DNA of 64,000 nt. Source: Acanthornis magna (taxonomy: Eukaryota > Chordata > Aves > Passeriformes > Acanthizidae). The position numbers were made by a program, and so were the translations under genes. Each line of letters starts with the position of its first letter. Within the stretch, counting starts at the first letter, position 1. Below are positions 11,827 through 25,315 of this stretch, in pieces. Under the pieces are notes generated by a model. That model was not told the origin of the DNA, searched no databases, and saw only the letters and a list, made by a program, of their open reading frames with translations. The stretch covers positions 7,165,501 to 7,229,500 of the forward strand of contig JAWUZG010000018.1 of NCBI GenBank assembly GCA_036785705.1. Reading direction: 5' to 3'.

Positions 11827-12990
11827 GAGCAACTTCCATCTAAAGTATCAGTTAGGGAAGAGTAAGTTATGTGAAATTCAGTAAAATGATGAGAAAGAAT
11901 GAAGTGTACAGTTCAAATAACATGTGTGTTGTTTTAATCTGATTTGTCTGATATTGGAAATAGATGTAATTTTAAAATGGCACAGTTAGTGATGTGCATC
12001 TTATATTTTTCAATTCTCATCAGTGTTTGTTGCACTAGGTGAAATATAGGTGTTCTGTGATGCCCATTCTGGCAGGCAGGACTCTGTGTTCTTTCGGTAC
12101 ATTTTGGTCATTTTTGCACTGATTTTACTGTAGCTGTATTTTCATAATTTATATAGAAAGGTTATTTATTATATATAGTAGGTACTCCTTTACTATTCTT
12201 GTATTTATATCTTTGTGGTAAACTGCTGTATAGCAGATGACATGAAGAGATGAAGTGGATGAACCACAAGTTCTCTGTTCTCTGATTTTTCATTATTCTA
12301 GTTAATTTACTGTTTAACACTGTGTTCTTAATAGGCTTTGCATGTTACTCCTGCAGTCTGTGTTCTACAGGGACAGCTGGCAGTCCAGATCTTCAGCATA
12401 TATGTGTGTACTTTGCCTTACATTCTTGATTAACTTCAGCTTTTTGCTGTTGTTTCTAAACTTACTTCAGTTGAACTGAGTGTGGCTACAGTTCGAAACT
12501 CTTAAATATTTGCAACCTGTTTCAGTCATTTTCTTGGTGAAGCAGTGCCATCACATTTTCTCAGTAGAAAAGGGAAAAATATAAATGGGCATGTAATGCC
12601 TTCAGAAGCTCTTTTGTTTGCAGTGCTGCCAATTTTCACAATTTTAGGTATTTTTGGAGTTTATATTCCTGAATTTTTTTAAATTGATGAGAATATAATT
12701 TTACATTTCAAAAAGAGTTAATTTTTAAACCTTTCTAGTTGACTCAATCCTATAAATATGAACCCTAGAAAGAAGAACAGGAAAGGCGTAATTAAAACAA
12801 CCACATATATTTGTTAATATTTTTTATTATTCAAGCCTGTTTTGAGGGGGTTTTAACTGTATTTGAATGCTATGCTCTGATGCTACTGTGATCATATATT
12901 TTGTATTTTTTCATGTACAGATCATCTGTGTCTTTTTATTAATAGGGTGCCATATTATTTTAAAAATTAAAATGTTATAGTGTATGTGTG
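11827..12990 (+). other. EVC2: EVC2 3' untranslated region
   Basis: AT-rich sequence continues from the stop codon to a likely cleavage site near 12985-12995. It has several AU-rich stretches. Length (about 1.16 kb) is inferred from the poly(A) signal only; no transcript is available to confirm it. Confidence 0.6.
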
Positions 12991-12992
12991 TC
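12966..12992 (+). terminator. EVC2: Likely EVC2 poly(A) signal and GU-rich element
   Basis: ATTAAA at 12966-12971 is followed within about 10 bases by a GU-rich run (TGTATGTGTGTCTG), the usual arrangement of a cleavage/polyadenylation site. It is the first such pairing after the stop. A canonical AATAAA at 13490-13495 has a poorer downstream element and is a possible distal site. Confidence 0.6.
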
Positions 12993-15900
12993 TGCAGTTG
13001 GCATTTTTCCCCCACTTCTCTGACAAGTTTAAATATTCATCTCACAGTAAACAACAATTAGTGTTTCCTATCACTATTAGCATTAGAAAATGTATGCAGT
13101 AATTAGACTGACAGTCCTAATTATTATTTGATTGCATTCTTTAGTCTTTTCATGGAAGTACTTGCTGTCACAGAAAGAGGAGTCTGTCAGGGTTGTGGGA
13201 GTTCAGAGTTGCTGTGTTTATTTCATCCCCAAGGCAGGGGTGGAGTAGGGTCTGTCCTGCCCTGGAAGTGAGTCTGAGCTGTATAGGAGGAGCCTCAGGT
13301 GTTTCAGAAGGGGTTTGGCCCTAGGCAAGAAAGCAATATGAAAACCTGGGCTGTGCTCATGGTGGCAAGGAGCATTTGAAAGCTGAAGTACCTTGTTGAA
13401 TGTCAGTTTCTTCCAAGATTCCTTATGGGAAATGGCAGTAACTCTTTACAGAAAAGACATGGAGGCCAATAGCTCTAACAGGTTACAATAATAAAATGCA
13501 ACATCTGAATACTGATTGCAATATCAATTTATTATCCTTAATAGATAATCTGTGTGTCTAACAATCGGAAGCTGATTTGTAACTCTCTCACACCCCATCA
13601 CGAATTTGAAGCGATTCAGTGATTGTAACTATTCTAGCAGACACAGTCATTCCCTGCTATGAGTCACTGTCATATCATGCAATACATATTCAAAGAAATG
13701 TCCAGATCTTAACATCTCTTGTGCCTTATGAAAGAAGTACTAACTAGCAAATAGCCCACTTCAGAAAAGAGTTGAGTTAGGTTCAGCTTTGAGTCATTCA
13801 GAGGACAGAGGAGGGCCAGCTCTTGATTGTCCAGTTTTGTGTCTGTGCCATAGGTATTACTGTCCTTATTTCACAGCTGAAGTCTCCCAAAGAATGTGTG
13901 TGCTGGACAAGCCATTCAGATTTTTCCCATTTAGCTTCACAGTCATCAATAAAATAAGTAATATAAGACCAAATTCTTCAGTATTTGAAACATTGTCCAA
14001 ATCAACTGTGTTCCCCTGGAAGTTTGTTGCTTCTCCTATTGCCCCTGACAATTCCCAGTGTACTCCTATTTTCATTGCACTGTCTTCTCCCTCAACCTGA
14101 AGCCATTGAACAAGGAGCCAACACATACAAAGAACAAGCGGAAGTAACTGTCCTTGGGCAACGATGCTTTAATCCACACAGTAAAAAACAATTTTCTAGC
14201 AATGGTAAATTTTATTGAAGAAATTATTCTCCTTGCTAGACTGATAAACTGCAGCTTTGTTACAATTTTTTCAACATGCACTTCAGTAATCTTAGCTTGC
14301 AGCTAACAGCCCTTGTGCCCACAGTTCAGGATTTTCTGGAGGCTTAGTTATACACAGGCTTCTCAGCATTATCAACAACCAACATTTCTGCTCACCTTGC
14401 TGTATTTCTGGCTTGGGATATCTGGATACTGGATTAGCATGCAATACATATTCCTCTCTGTGTCAAGCTTTTATTTAAAAGATTACCGTTTGAAAGTTGG
14501 TGTTTTTTTCATAAAAAGGATCCCACGTGATGAAAAACATTTTAGGGAAGATGTACCAAAAATGTCCTGCGGTGATTGAGGTGAAAATGCTTCTGTGAAA
14601 CAAGTGGGTTGAGATTTCCTATCATAAATTTATATTTAATTTCTCTAACCTTAGTATTATGTATTAATTTATTATAAAGTAGAATACACATGCTAAGCCT
14701 AATGAGGAATAATTCATACCAAGAGTAAATAACTGGATGTTCTGGGAGAGACTATCTGTGTCAAAGTCAATCTATTGTAAACAAAAGTGAGAATACCTAT
14801 ATGGACCTGGCACTTCACTACAGAAAAATGTAAAAATGGAAGTGAAAGGGTTGACACTTTTGTGGAAATAATTGTTACATTTAATAAGTAACTTTTATCT
14901 TCATTGATTGCTGTAACTGTTTTGGGTTTAGATGATTTTTTAAAGTGATAATGTCTCTTTAATAAGGTCAATTCTGCAAAATACTTGTCTGCCTTATTTG
15001 AACCTGGGGAACTCATGCTGCTTTCTTTCATTATCTGGTATTTACCCAGCTGCTATTTTAACAACTTCATTTCTTCTGGGCAATGTTAAGTTTTTATGCT
15101 GTTACCTTTGTATGACCCAGTGCCAATAATTACATTGCCTTTCGTCAACAGCTCCAGCTCCCCGAGAGACTGACAGGGGGATTTTCAAAGCATCAAATGC
15201 CAAGTCCACTCATCTGTTGCCCCGTGCTGTGCTGATGTAGCTGGTGCTGCCATAGGTGTACCAGCATAAAGCTTATTTTCCTTGCTGAGTTATAAAAGCT
15301 ATATTGTCACAGGCTGTTGAGAGCTGTGTGAGAGTTCATGTGAATAGCAGTATTGTGCAAGTGATGAACATTATCCTCCTAGCTGAGTGCTCCAGGTAGT
15401 ATCCAGCCTTTTCCACCTTCTGTTTCTCTACTCAAGTTCTCTTCTGAAAATGACCAGCAAAGGCCACCAGCTCAGGTCTTTAGTGCTGTCTTTCCACTTG
15501 TTTTCTTGTTATTCACAGGGAGCAAGGCAGGGAAAGCCAGTCAGATTCCACCCTTGTGAAAGACTATACAGTGTGCTCACTGTTTGCCTTTGTGTTGCGG
15601 ACAAGCTGTGATATAAATTTAATCTTACGAATGGATTTAATGAGAACTGGTAATGGCCACCTCTGTATTTTTTCTGTCTTGCATGTTGGTATATAACACC
15701 ACAAGTTATTTTTCTCACCTCAGTTGTGTCCAGAAGCTTGAGAATCACATTGACTGAAAGCAATTTGTTTTCTCCAGAGTCTGGAGATTCCTCTGGAGAG
15801 CAGAAGACAGACGTTTGGTTATATGTGCAGGGAAATGAATTACATTTCTAAAAAGTCAGCTTTGGAGCATCTTCTTCAATTACGCCAGAGAAGCTGCCTC

Positions 15901-16490
15901 AAAAAATAGGCTGTGTATTTTCTACCACTTTTGTTCGAAAAAAGGTTACTGAATAAGAAAATAAATTAAAACCTGAAAGTGGCAGGTATCATTCCAAGCC
16001 AAAGTGGCACTCTGAATCTGAGGGCAGAACTTGGTAAATCTGAGCACTGCTGTTAGAATTTAGTCCTTGATATTGTGTAGTTGAGAATGAAGCTGGTTAC
16101 ACTGTGTGAATGGTTTTATAGTTACTCAGATGAGCAAAAATACCCTTATGTGGTGTTTCAGAAGAGGTAAAATATTTCTTTCAGGAGAATGAATTGAAAG
16201 GCCACTATAAAATACCTTGAGTGGATAGATGTGCAATGTCTGTACTAATTGGGATAAATGTATAATTGTTTGTCATAATTTTCCAATATATTGTTGTTCC
16301 ACTTATGGCTTGAGCATCACTAGTAATTAAATCTTGTTATATCTGCCAACAGATTTTTATTCATTTGCTGTTGATTGCTGGAAATTAATCTCTCTAAAAT
16401 TACCATCTTGGTCCTTGCTTTGTCCCTTCCTAAACCTTCCTTTTTTTCCAGGAGAATGAATATGTTAGACACTGTGGTGTTCCCTGATGG
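12993..16490. other. Intergenic sequence, nothing recognised
   Basis: This is AT-rich sequence between the EVC2 3' end and the T/G-rich tract. Open frames are short (up to about 105 residues) and occur at random on both strands. A GC-richer patch at 13190-13330 is unassigned. No repeat family or RNA gene is recognised. Confidence 0.6.
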
Positions 16491-16509
16491 CTCAAACCCA
16501 TGTGATTCC

Positions 16510-16705
16510 CCATTTTTTTGTTTTTGTTTTTTGTTTTTTTGGGGTTTTTTGGTTTTTTTGCTTTTGTTTTTTGAGGTTTTTTTGTTTTGTTTTGTTTTAG
16601 GGGTTTTTGGGGGGGGTGGTGTTTTTTTGTTTTGGTTTTTTGTGGGATTTTTTGTGGGGTTTTTTTGGGGTATTTTTGTTTGTTTGGTTGTTTTTTTTTT
16701 TTTCT
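16510..16705 (+). repeat. T/G-rich low-complexity tract
   Basis: Nearly 200 bases consist almost only of T and G on the + strand: T-runs broken by G-runs, including G4 at 16600-16603, G8 at 16609-16616, G3 at 16644-16646, G4 at 16656-16659 and G4 at 16667-16670. The open frames across it (Lys/Pro/Asn-rich on -, Phe/Val/Gly-rich on +) are composition artefacts. Confidence 0.9.
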
Positions 16706-19700
16706 CTTTAGTTGTATGGTTAGATGATGGTTTAATGAACACCGAGTAGCTCTGTGGCTACCTGAATTGCTGGTGGCTGAGTCTGTCTTGGTGGGGTACT
16801 GCACATTGCTTTTCTGCACACAACTTTAAAAAAAAAAAAGTAGTATGACATGTTTAGAAAAAAATCAAATTAAATCCAAACAAACCAGGATTAGTACAAA
16901 ATCTATCCGTATAACTTATGTGGCTTTATAAAGAGATGTAAGCCTTCTAACAAGTTCTAGAATAATGCAACACTTCATAGGAGAGGAGAAGCCACATCTA
17001 ACCAATTCGATGGATATAAGCATTAGATTCACAATTTTTCACCTTATTTATGTAACAAACCAGCATGCTCTTAACATGAAGGGATATAGAACTTTTTGTA
17101 GAATGTGTTCTTGGTTGTAAAAATAGTGGAACAAATGAAGTGCTGGGTTCCATGGACTGGTTTCAGACCCACATCGGGGTTTCAGACAGAGCTGGAGTTG
17201 TATGGTTCTCCTCGTGTGAGGAGAATGGCTCTGTGCAGCAGCTAGTGAAGTCTGTAGTGTTCTAGAAACTCTGTGTGTTCCCAGTTGAGGAAGATAATCC
17301 TTGGGGAGGTGTTTGGGTTTTTTTGGTGTTTTTTCAATGAAGTCTACTAGACAAATATATAAATGTATATTTACTTTGCAATCTCATTCTAACTTCTGAA
17401 CATAGTCCCAGTGGTATCAGTGCTAAGAAGCTGCTTTATAGCATTGGGTCTTTATCTTCAGTGTCTGCAAACCCCAACAGTCATTGTTCCTCGGTCAACC
17501 CCTATCATCTCTGCTCAAGCACCTGGGATGAATTGATTCCCTACAGATCAGCTCCTACCTTACCCTCCAGAGTCTCTGTCTTTTTGAATGGAGATGTAAC
17601 AATTTGTCACATGTATTGGGATCCAAAAACCTAAGAAAAGCTCTGGGCTTTTTTGTCAACTCCTCTCATCCAGACGTAGTTTTCTGTCATGATAGCGTTA
17701 AACAAGAAGCCTGTGAGAATCCCAGTGGTGGATGAATAAAGGTCTGAGAACCAAGGCCCTGATACACTTCATTTCACTTGTAAACAGAACAAGAAGTGAA
17801 AAATCATACCAGCAGTGGAATAAGGCAGTTCGCAGCCAGCTGTTGAATATGCAGTATGGTCCTTCGTGGAAATTCACTCCCAAATTGCAGGGCAATGGTG
17901 GAAAGGGGATTTGTGAGCTGTCTCCTCCAAAGCAGGCACAGAAAAGCCATGGGTTCAGCAGATTTCCTGTGAGTTTTTGATGCAAAGCAGGAAACTGTAA
18001 CACTAATGGTGCACGTGTTGACAAAGATCTTAAATGCATCTTGTATGTTGCTGTTAAGAGTAAAGTTAATTTCTTATACCAAGCCCAAATTGTGGAAGGA
18101 ATACAATGAAGTTATGAAATTACTTTATTCTGAGAATAACTGTATTGCTGTCTTTGTGTCTGTGTTTGAGAGGTTTTGTTCCTAATTGAAGTGTATGAAA
18201 TACACTTCATTTGGAAATATTTGCCAGGGACATGTGATAAGAAAGTTATGATATGAAAAACCCTATAAATTTGGGGAGGAAAAAACCCCCTGCAGAAATG
18301 ACTAGGCATCTTCCTGATTCCTCCAATTTTTATGCTTACGAATAGTTCCTTAAATGTGATACTATTTACATAAATAAAGATGTCAGGGTTTGGTTAGTAC
18401 AACCCTGCACACAGTGATTCAGTGTCATATCACTCTAGAGAGTAATTCAGTGTGGCACAAAATCCTGCTAGCATGTTCTGGCTGTCAAAGCACACTCTGG
18501 GCACAGGGTACGTGCTGCAATTTGTTTTGCTTTATTTTGCCCATCTAAATGTCATGGTGTCTAATCGAAGCTAAATGTCATGGCTTTCCTCATAACTGAG
18601 AGACAGGTACAGGCACTACCCTAGGATGGATTCTCCTTCTCTCGAACTTTTTTGCTGTGTATGGCTTCTGCAGGGCAGAGGTGCATTTTCACTGTAAATC
18701 TCAGAACTTCTTCGTAGAAAAGATACCAAGTTCCAGACATCATAGTTAGCATATAAACTATATATAAACCATATTTTATTAGACTAACAAATATATTTGG
18801 GCAAAGCAGAGGGGCTTTACTGCTATTAAGTTGTTTTTCAAGCAAAACCAGAACTTTTCAGCTCTTGGCTGCAGTTGCTGTGGGAAGAATTTCAAACAAA
18901 TATATTATTAGAACTGGTCAATGTTTATAATGAAGGAATGTCTTTCATTTAAAAACAGAACTTGTTTAGCACATATTAAACAAAATGAAATAAAAACATT
19001 TAGGCTGGTTTGTTTCCACTTTCCTTTTTCCTCTTTTGCTCAATTCTTTTGAATAAGTGAAAACCTTTCTCCCTTTTCCTTGAATTTATTTAAATCAACT
19101 TTTTTATTTTAATTTTTTTTTAATAGAGGCAAAATATATCACAAAATGCTTGGATGAAAGAGTTGTTCATTTTAAACCAGTTCTTCATGGCTAAATCCAC
19201 AATCATGTGATCTTGTATTAGTGCTAATAATAGGATATGTATTTAGGGATCCAACATCTAAAATAATGATCTTCAATGAGTTCGTCTCTAAAAACACCTA
19301 CATTTCAGAAGCCTTGAACTTTTATTTTCCAGTTACTGAAATTTTAATTAGCAGTTATGTGCCAGTGGTCCCAAAGTAGTCCAGTCTCAGTGGGACTACA
19401 TAGCTTGGTGTCTAATTGATCCTGAAACATCTAGATGATGTTTGCCATCTAGAAATTAGATGGGGGTGGCTCAGTGGAGGTTCTCCAGCTGTGTGCCGCT
19501 CCCAGACCAGCACATCCTGGGTGATCCCTTGTGGGGCTGGGCTGGCAAGAGGTAGCTGCCTGACTGACACAGATCACACTTGCTAGAGGAATCATAGATG
19601 GACATGTGCTTTCTTATTCAAGAGCTGTTGCTTTTTTCTTTCTAATGCCTTCCTAATGGGTCATCAGGGCTTTACAAGATAAGCGTTTTTAAAACAAGAT

Positions 19701-22700
19701 ACTTTAATGTTTCATCCTCCAGAAACAGTCAAATGTATATAAAACAGTCCTAGAAATCATGTGAAGATGCAACTAGATAGCCCTCTCCTGTCTGTATGAA
19801 TGGAGGCACTGTAAGCTTGAAAGCAGAGGTATTCCCTCCAGCCAGGCTGAGTTATGGTACTGTCACAGAGATAGCCTTTACCCTGTCTAAATCCTCCACA
19901 ATCCTTAATGTAGATGAAGTCTGAAAATCCAATAATGTCTTAATTTCAGTGGGTGGAGAAAGTGAGGCAACAGTCACCTGGGCTCAGCATTGGACTTGGT
20001 CTGGACCCTTGGAGCAGTCAGTCTGGAGGGAAGCTGAGCAGCCCCTGTGCTCTTTACCTGCTGGTATTAAGCAGCACTTCAGACTATCACTTTATAACCA
20101 TCATTAGAAGATTTTTGAATGAATGAAACATTTCTGGCAAGCAGTTGAATTTTGGCACTGTCACACTGAGAAATATGTCTGGTGAAAGCATTTAATTTAC
20201 TGCTGCCAGTTTTCATGCCCAACAGCTCTTGCTCCTTCTCCAGCTTCTGTGAATGAGGACTGGGACTGAGCCCTGGGGGAAGTCAGGTACAGACACTTTA
20301 CAGGAGACTGAAGGATATTATGAGGCTAATATGCTGAGGATGTTGCCTTGCTCAGCTGTAACTCACTGTGCTGTGACAGAGTCGTGGTTTATTGCTTAGA
20401 GATTGTGTTAATCAAAATGAACACCCACAAATCTTTAGACTCATGACAGTTAATATCTACAGAGCCTACAAAGCTATCTTGGAGACAGATTTGCCTGGGA
20501 GTGCACAGCTCCATAGCTGACGCAAGAAGTCTGCTCCTTCTGCTTGAGGATGATGCCATTGTGTGCAGGAGCTGCTGCTGCAGTGGGCTGAAATGCAAAG
20601 AGCTACTCCTGTGCCATGCAATTGCATTACAGAAATTAAGCGTTGATCATATCTTTCCATCAGTCAGAGCAGGAAATTTTAGGGTTCGGGATTTTTTTCT
20701 TAGTTCTTCCTGATGCTTGAATTAAAAACCAGCGAGCTAATAATGTGAATGTGCTTTGTGAAATGCTGGTGTTACATTATACATCTGTGAAAATTTCACT
20801 TGGAGCCAGATCTTGAGCACAGATCTATCGATGTTAACAGATGTCTCCTAATTGGTACCCCTTGAAGCTCTTTTGTTGATTCATATGTTTCTGTTATGTT
20901 GTTGGTTTTTAAAAAATTTCTCTTTCTGCTTTAGCATAAACATATAAACACAAGAAATAAATACATCTGTGCATACTTTCTGCTTTTAACTGGAAACAAA
21001 TCCTTAGCCCTGAAATCCATGTCCGCTCTACTTGTGTGATAAATAGAGTCACCCAGTGACTAGGGAATTTTCATTCCATTTGATTCCCACTACAGCTAAA
21101 ATATAAAATTCTAACTTTGTGTTCAGCCTGTCTGGTAACACTGCAGCCTCACAGGGCATAAAGAATTGCAGGTGGAATGACAACTACCAGTTGTGCTGCA
21201 CACTGTGGGCATGTACATTGAAGCATAATTTACATCTCTTATTCACTGTCAGTGATTCCTATTTTATAAAATAATTTTTGGTTTAGCAATATGGACTTCT
21301 CAATATGGACTTCCATTCCTCCAGCTTTTGTTTCAAATAAACTTGGTAAAGAAGTATCACTACTGTCATTTCACAGAGGGGGAAATGAAGCACAGAATAA
21401 CTAGATTTAAGGAAAGAGAGAGTGATCTTTCCAGCAGGTGCTACCACATCGCATTTATCCCATGAACATTGGTTAGGAGTAGATGATGCCATCCCTCCCC
21501 CGTGAGGGGTGAAGAACAGCTGATGCTATTTCACAAGAGCCCTAACCATGAAAGGACTGCAAGAACAATTGAGGGGAAAAGGCAGCAGTATGTACTTCTA
21601 GAGCTTGCAATGATTTGAATGAGAGACTGAAAGTCTTTCACTTCAGATAATGCAGAGTTGCCATTATGAAGAATATCTTTATTACTGAGACTTTCAGTTA
21701 TTTCTTGAGAATACTTTTCCTTTCAAAAGTGCTCTATTTTCAATTCTATTGTGAAAGTAATCACTTAAAAAAAGAATATGATTGCGAAGTAGTTAGTGTG
21801 GAATTAAGGGCTATCCAACCAATTCTACCACTACTATTTCGGTGAAATTTGTGTGGAGAAAGAGACAGGGATGAAATGCCAGTTTCTTTTCCATGAATAG
21901 AAACCTGTTCACACTGCCATGAGGTTAAATGAATATAATGTCAGGTCTAAAATTCAGGAGCATGGATAGCCTCATCAGGAAGGGCTTCAATTAGCACGCA
22001 GAGAGTATAACAGCCTGAAAAATATGCATGTGGATATAGCCCTCCTGAAGCTGTGTTTCATGCAGCAGCTCCTGAATACCAATGAATGTCCTGGGCTAGC
22101 AGGAGTGATCACTGAGGCAGGAGTAGGGGCTGGGTTCAGAGTCACTGTTTACATTGACTTGGATTAGTCATTTCATGTTTTGTCTGAACATAATTGTTGA
22201 TTGTAGTTGATAGTAGGAAAGTAGCTATTCTGGTTGCCTTTTCTTGAATAAAATTTTGATTAGTTTCCAGAAAGATCACAAAAGCAGCATTTGCTCAAAC
22301 ATCAAGTATTTTTATTAAAAATAGGTCTGCTTGCAGCCCTGGGGCTGTTGCTCAGGGCTCTATTCACTGTCCTGTGCTCTGTGCAAGGCTCACTGACTTG
22401 GCAGCAGGGAAAGCACATCCTTTGGCATTTGCATTGCATTTCAGCCCCTGGCTGCTGGGCTGTGCGTATCACAAAGGGAGAACAAAAGGGTTACTGGGAA
22501 GAGAACACTTAGAGAGGCTTAAAACCCAAGCTGGCCAATTGTGAGTCCTTATTCTATAAATGTTTTTGCAAGCAGTATAAACTTCAGAACTTGTCAGAAA
22601 AAAAACCAAAAGGCTACTGCTACAACCAAGATCAAAAGTTACCTGGAAGACAACATGAAAAAAACAAATCAAGCTTTGATTCAGGCTTAACAGACAGAAA

Positions 22701-22997
22701 AATTGAGGAAACCTACTGTTCCCTGTCTCAGTTCCTTGCCTTGGTCCGTAATCTTTCAGGTGGTGTGAAGAAGACAGGTGGACCGACAAGAGCAAGCCCA
22801 TCTCTGGGAGCTATTTGGGGATCCCTACTGTGCTACATCTCCACACCATCATTTTGTTCCTCAGCAATGACTGAAACAGGCAGTGTGGATTGGGGGCTGT
22901 GTGTGCCATGATCTGCACCCTGGCCCCAGCCCCAGGACTCTGCTTCCCTGCATCATCCTCCTTTCATGTCCTGTCCCATCTTCTTTTGCTTTCTTTT
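16706..22997. other. Intergenic sequence, nothing recognised
   Basis: This is mostly unique AT-rich sequence. Small features noted are a perfect 8-bp inverted repeat at 17206-17225 (4-base loop), a 9-bp inverted repeat at 18187-18209 and a 14-bp tandem duplication at 21287-21313. No coding exon, RNA gene or known repeat could be supported on either strand. Confidence 0.55.
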
Positions 22998-23252
22998 AGG
23001 AAAAAGAATGAGGGAAAAAAAGGAGGAAGAGAGGGAAAGGGAAATAAAGAAGACAAGAGACAAAGCTAAGAGGAAACAGGGAGGAAAGGGGAGGAAGGAA
23101 GGAAGGAAGGAAGGAAGGAAGGAAGGAAGGAAGGAAGGAAGGAAGGAAGGAAGGAAGGAAGGAAGGAAGGAAGGAAGGAAGGAAGGAAGGAAGGAAAAAT
23201 AAGATATTAAAAAGAAAAAAAGAAGGGGGGGAAAAGAGGAGGAGAAATAAAA
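22998..23252 (+). repeat. Purine-rich tract with GGAA microsatellite
   Basis: A purine-only-like stretch of about 250 bases surrounds an uninterrupted (GGAA)26 array at 23093-23196. The + strand frame reads as a Lys-Glu-Gly-Arg repeat and the - strand as Leu-Pro-Ser-Phe; both are microsatellite artefacts. Tetranucleotide arrays this long and pure are usually length-polymorphic. Confidence 0.95.
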
Positions 23253-25189
23253 ATAAAAAGGAAAAAGCAGTACAGCCAGAGAGGCAGCAAAAGCAGTTTT
23301 CTATGCAGTGCTCCCCTAGTCTGGGATTTACCAGGTCTGGACAAGAACTTAACCTCTCTGTTAGTTTTTTGTCTGCTCCCATTTCGTCTTTTGGAAGGCA
23401 AAAACAATCTCAAAGAGCAGTGCCAATTCTAGTTCCTCTTATTTTCCAGAAGAGACTGCTAAATGCTTTAATGCCCTTAAAAACTCTGACAAATAAATGT
23501 ATTTTTCATTTAATAGAGTTCCTCTCTACAGGCAAAGGGTAACAGGTAAACAGCATTGTTAAATTTAATTTCACTTTGGCTTTCCCTTTTCAAATGATTT
23601 AAGAGTTTTCATCTCCTCCTTTATATCTTAAAGAGAGGGTTAAAAAGATTTACTGGAGGCTGTTGCTATGGTGCTCATATTAAGGTGTCTGCATTCAATC
23701 CTCTGAACCTTGGTTAGTAGTTGTACATGTTTACAGCTTTGTCTGTCTGGATCTATTTGCTCTATCATAATTAACACAGTGCACCCCAGCTAGTAGAAAA
23801 TATGTGCTTGGTTCTGCCTTGAGAAGATGCAGAAAAAATGCAATGTGAAAGAAGGGTCTGCAGGCCTTTTAATAAGCTTCTCAAGTGTTTTTGTAAACTC
23901 AGAATGTGCATGTGCAGAGCGACATGAGAGGCGTTGTACTTGGCAATGTTTGCAAATCAGGGGACAAATTAGGTTGTTTTTGTAATTGATTAATTTTAAT
24001 AACATTTTGAAACATTTCAACTGAATGGGCAGTCCTTGCCAGCTGATATTAGAGACATTCCTGGATGACATTATCATTGGAGCTTTTTAGAGAGGGGGAA
24101 AACAAACAAACAAACCAACACAGTTCGAATGATCTGTGCTGTAGCTCCATGCTCTAATATTAGTGGGGTTTTTTTTAATGCTGATTTACTTTTTTGTGAT
24201 GCAGACCTGACACAGACTTTTTACAATAAAATATCAGATGGTCTCCAGTCCTTCCTTTAGATATAGAGTAGAGAAGAAAGCCTTAGAAATTCCCAGTGTT
24301 TCACACACCTTGCAGCTAGGCCACGTTTACTCTTGCCTGTCTTCTTTCTAAGCTGTGTTTACTATTCTTACTGTACAACAGTTGTACAGTTGAAAAGTAA
24401 AAATTTCCTATTTTTAGAGTAAATAATATGAAAATATCACCTCGAAAAACACCTCCTCACAGTTTGGTGACTGACAGTACAGGTTTTATCTCTCTATTCT
24501 GTTTTTGTATGCTGTTTTGATGGCTTATCACCACAGTGTCTGAACCTCTCACAATACATCATCACACTGCTTTCCAGGAAGGGATCATTTTTCTTCTGTG
24601 GAGGGAGAGCTGAGACATTCGAGGTCTGGTTTAGCACCCAAGAAAGCTGATGACAAACCTGTTTGCTAAAGGTCAATCCAGGAGTCTGCGGCTGAGCCGA
24701 GAACAGAATAACAGCTCAGTACTTTAACCTCCGGACCATTTTTCTCTCTCTTTTTCAATATCTTTGCAGTTTTTTTGAGTGTTCTCACTTGCCAGAATTC
24801 ACTCATACACCTACATCTCTAAGATGATGTATTATTAAAATATTTTGGCACTTGGTATGTACGTTCTGCTTAATATTTGCAATCAGTTAGAAAGTGCAGT
24901 TTCCAAAATGAGAGATCAGTGGGTGAGGGAGCAGTGATTCATTTTCTGTGGGAATAGAAAGCATTGGTGATATCAGACTGTTATTTTCTTTTCTTGAAGT
25001 AGATCTGATAGGGTAAGCTGCTGTATTTTGCTACTGCTTATATATCCTAAGTTAGTTACAGGTTTTCTCCATTGATAAATAGTCCTCTAATCATTTGTTT
25101 TCTGTGACAACAACCTACGTAAAATTGAGGTTTACATGTGACCAAGAAATGCCATTCAGTAGTTATCCTCTCATTCTTATTTTAACTCT
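23253..25189. other. Intergenic sequence with a perfect palindrome
   Basis: This is AT-rich sequence with no gene or repeat family recognised. A perfect 10-bp inverted repeat with a one-base centre lies at 24370-24390. Confidence 0.55.
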
Positions 25190-25315
25190 TTTTTTGGATG
25201 GGGCTTTTAGCAACCTCCTGATCTAGTTAAAGGTGTCCTTGCTCATTACAGGGGTCTTGGGCAGAGGAACTTTAAAGATCCCTTCTGAACTATTCCATGA
25301 TTTTATGACTTAGGT
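25190..25315 (+). mobile_element. CR1 LINE 3'-end fragment
   Basis: The sequence follows the CR1 3' end: TTGGATGGGGCTTTTAGCAA, then 'GGTGTCCTTGCTCAT', then 'ACTTTAAAGATCCCTTCTGA', closing with 'TATTCCATGATTTTATGA', a decayed form of the CR1 octamer tail. Only about 125 bases remain, 5'-truncated as is normal for CR1. It is degraded, so an older insertion. Confidence 0.75.

Noticed and set aside
16320..16819. Lys/Pro/Thr-rich frames on - and Phe/Val/Gly-rich frame on +
   Set aside because: They are translations of the T/G-rich tract and have no independent support.
22966..23382. Lys-Glu-Gly-Arg and Leu-Pro-Ser-Phe repeat frames
   Set aside because: Both are read from the GGAA microsatellite in two orientations.
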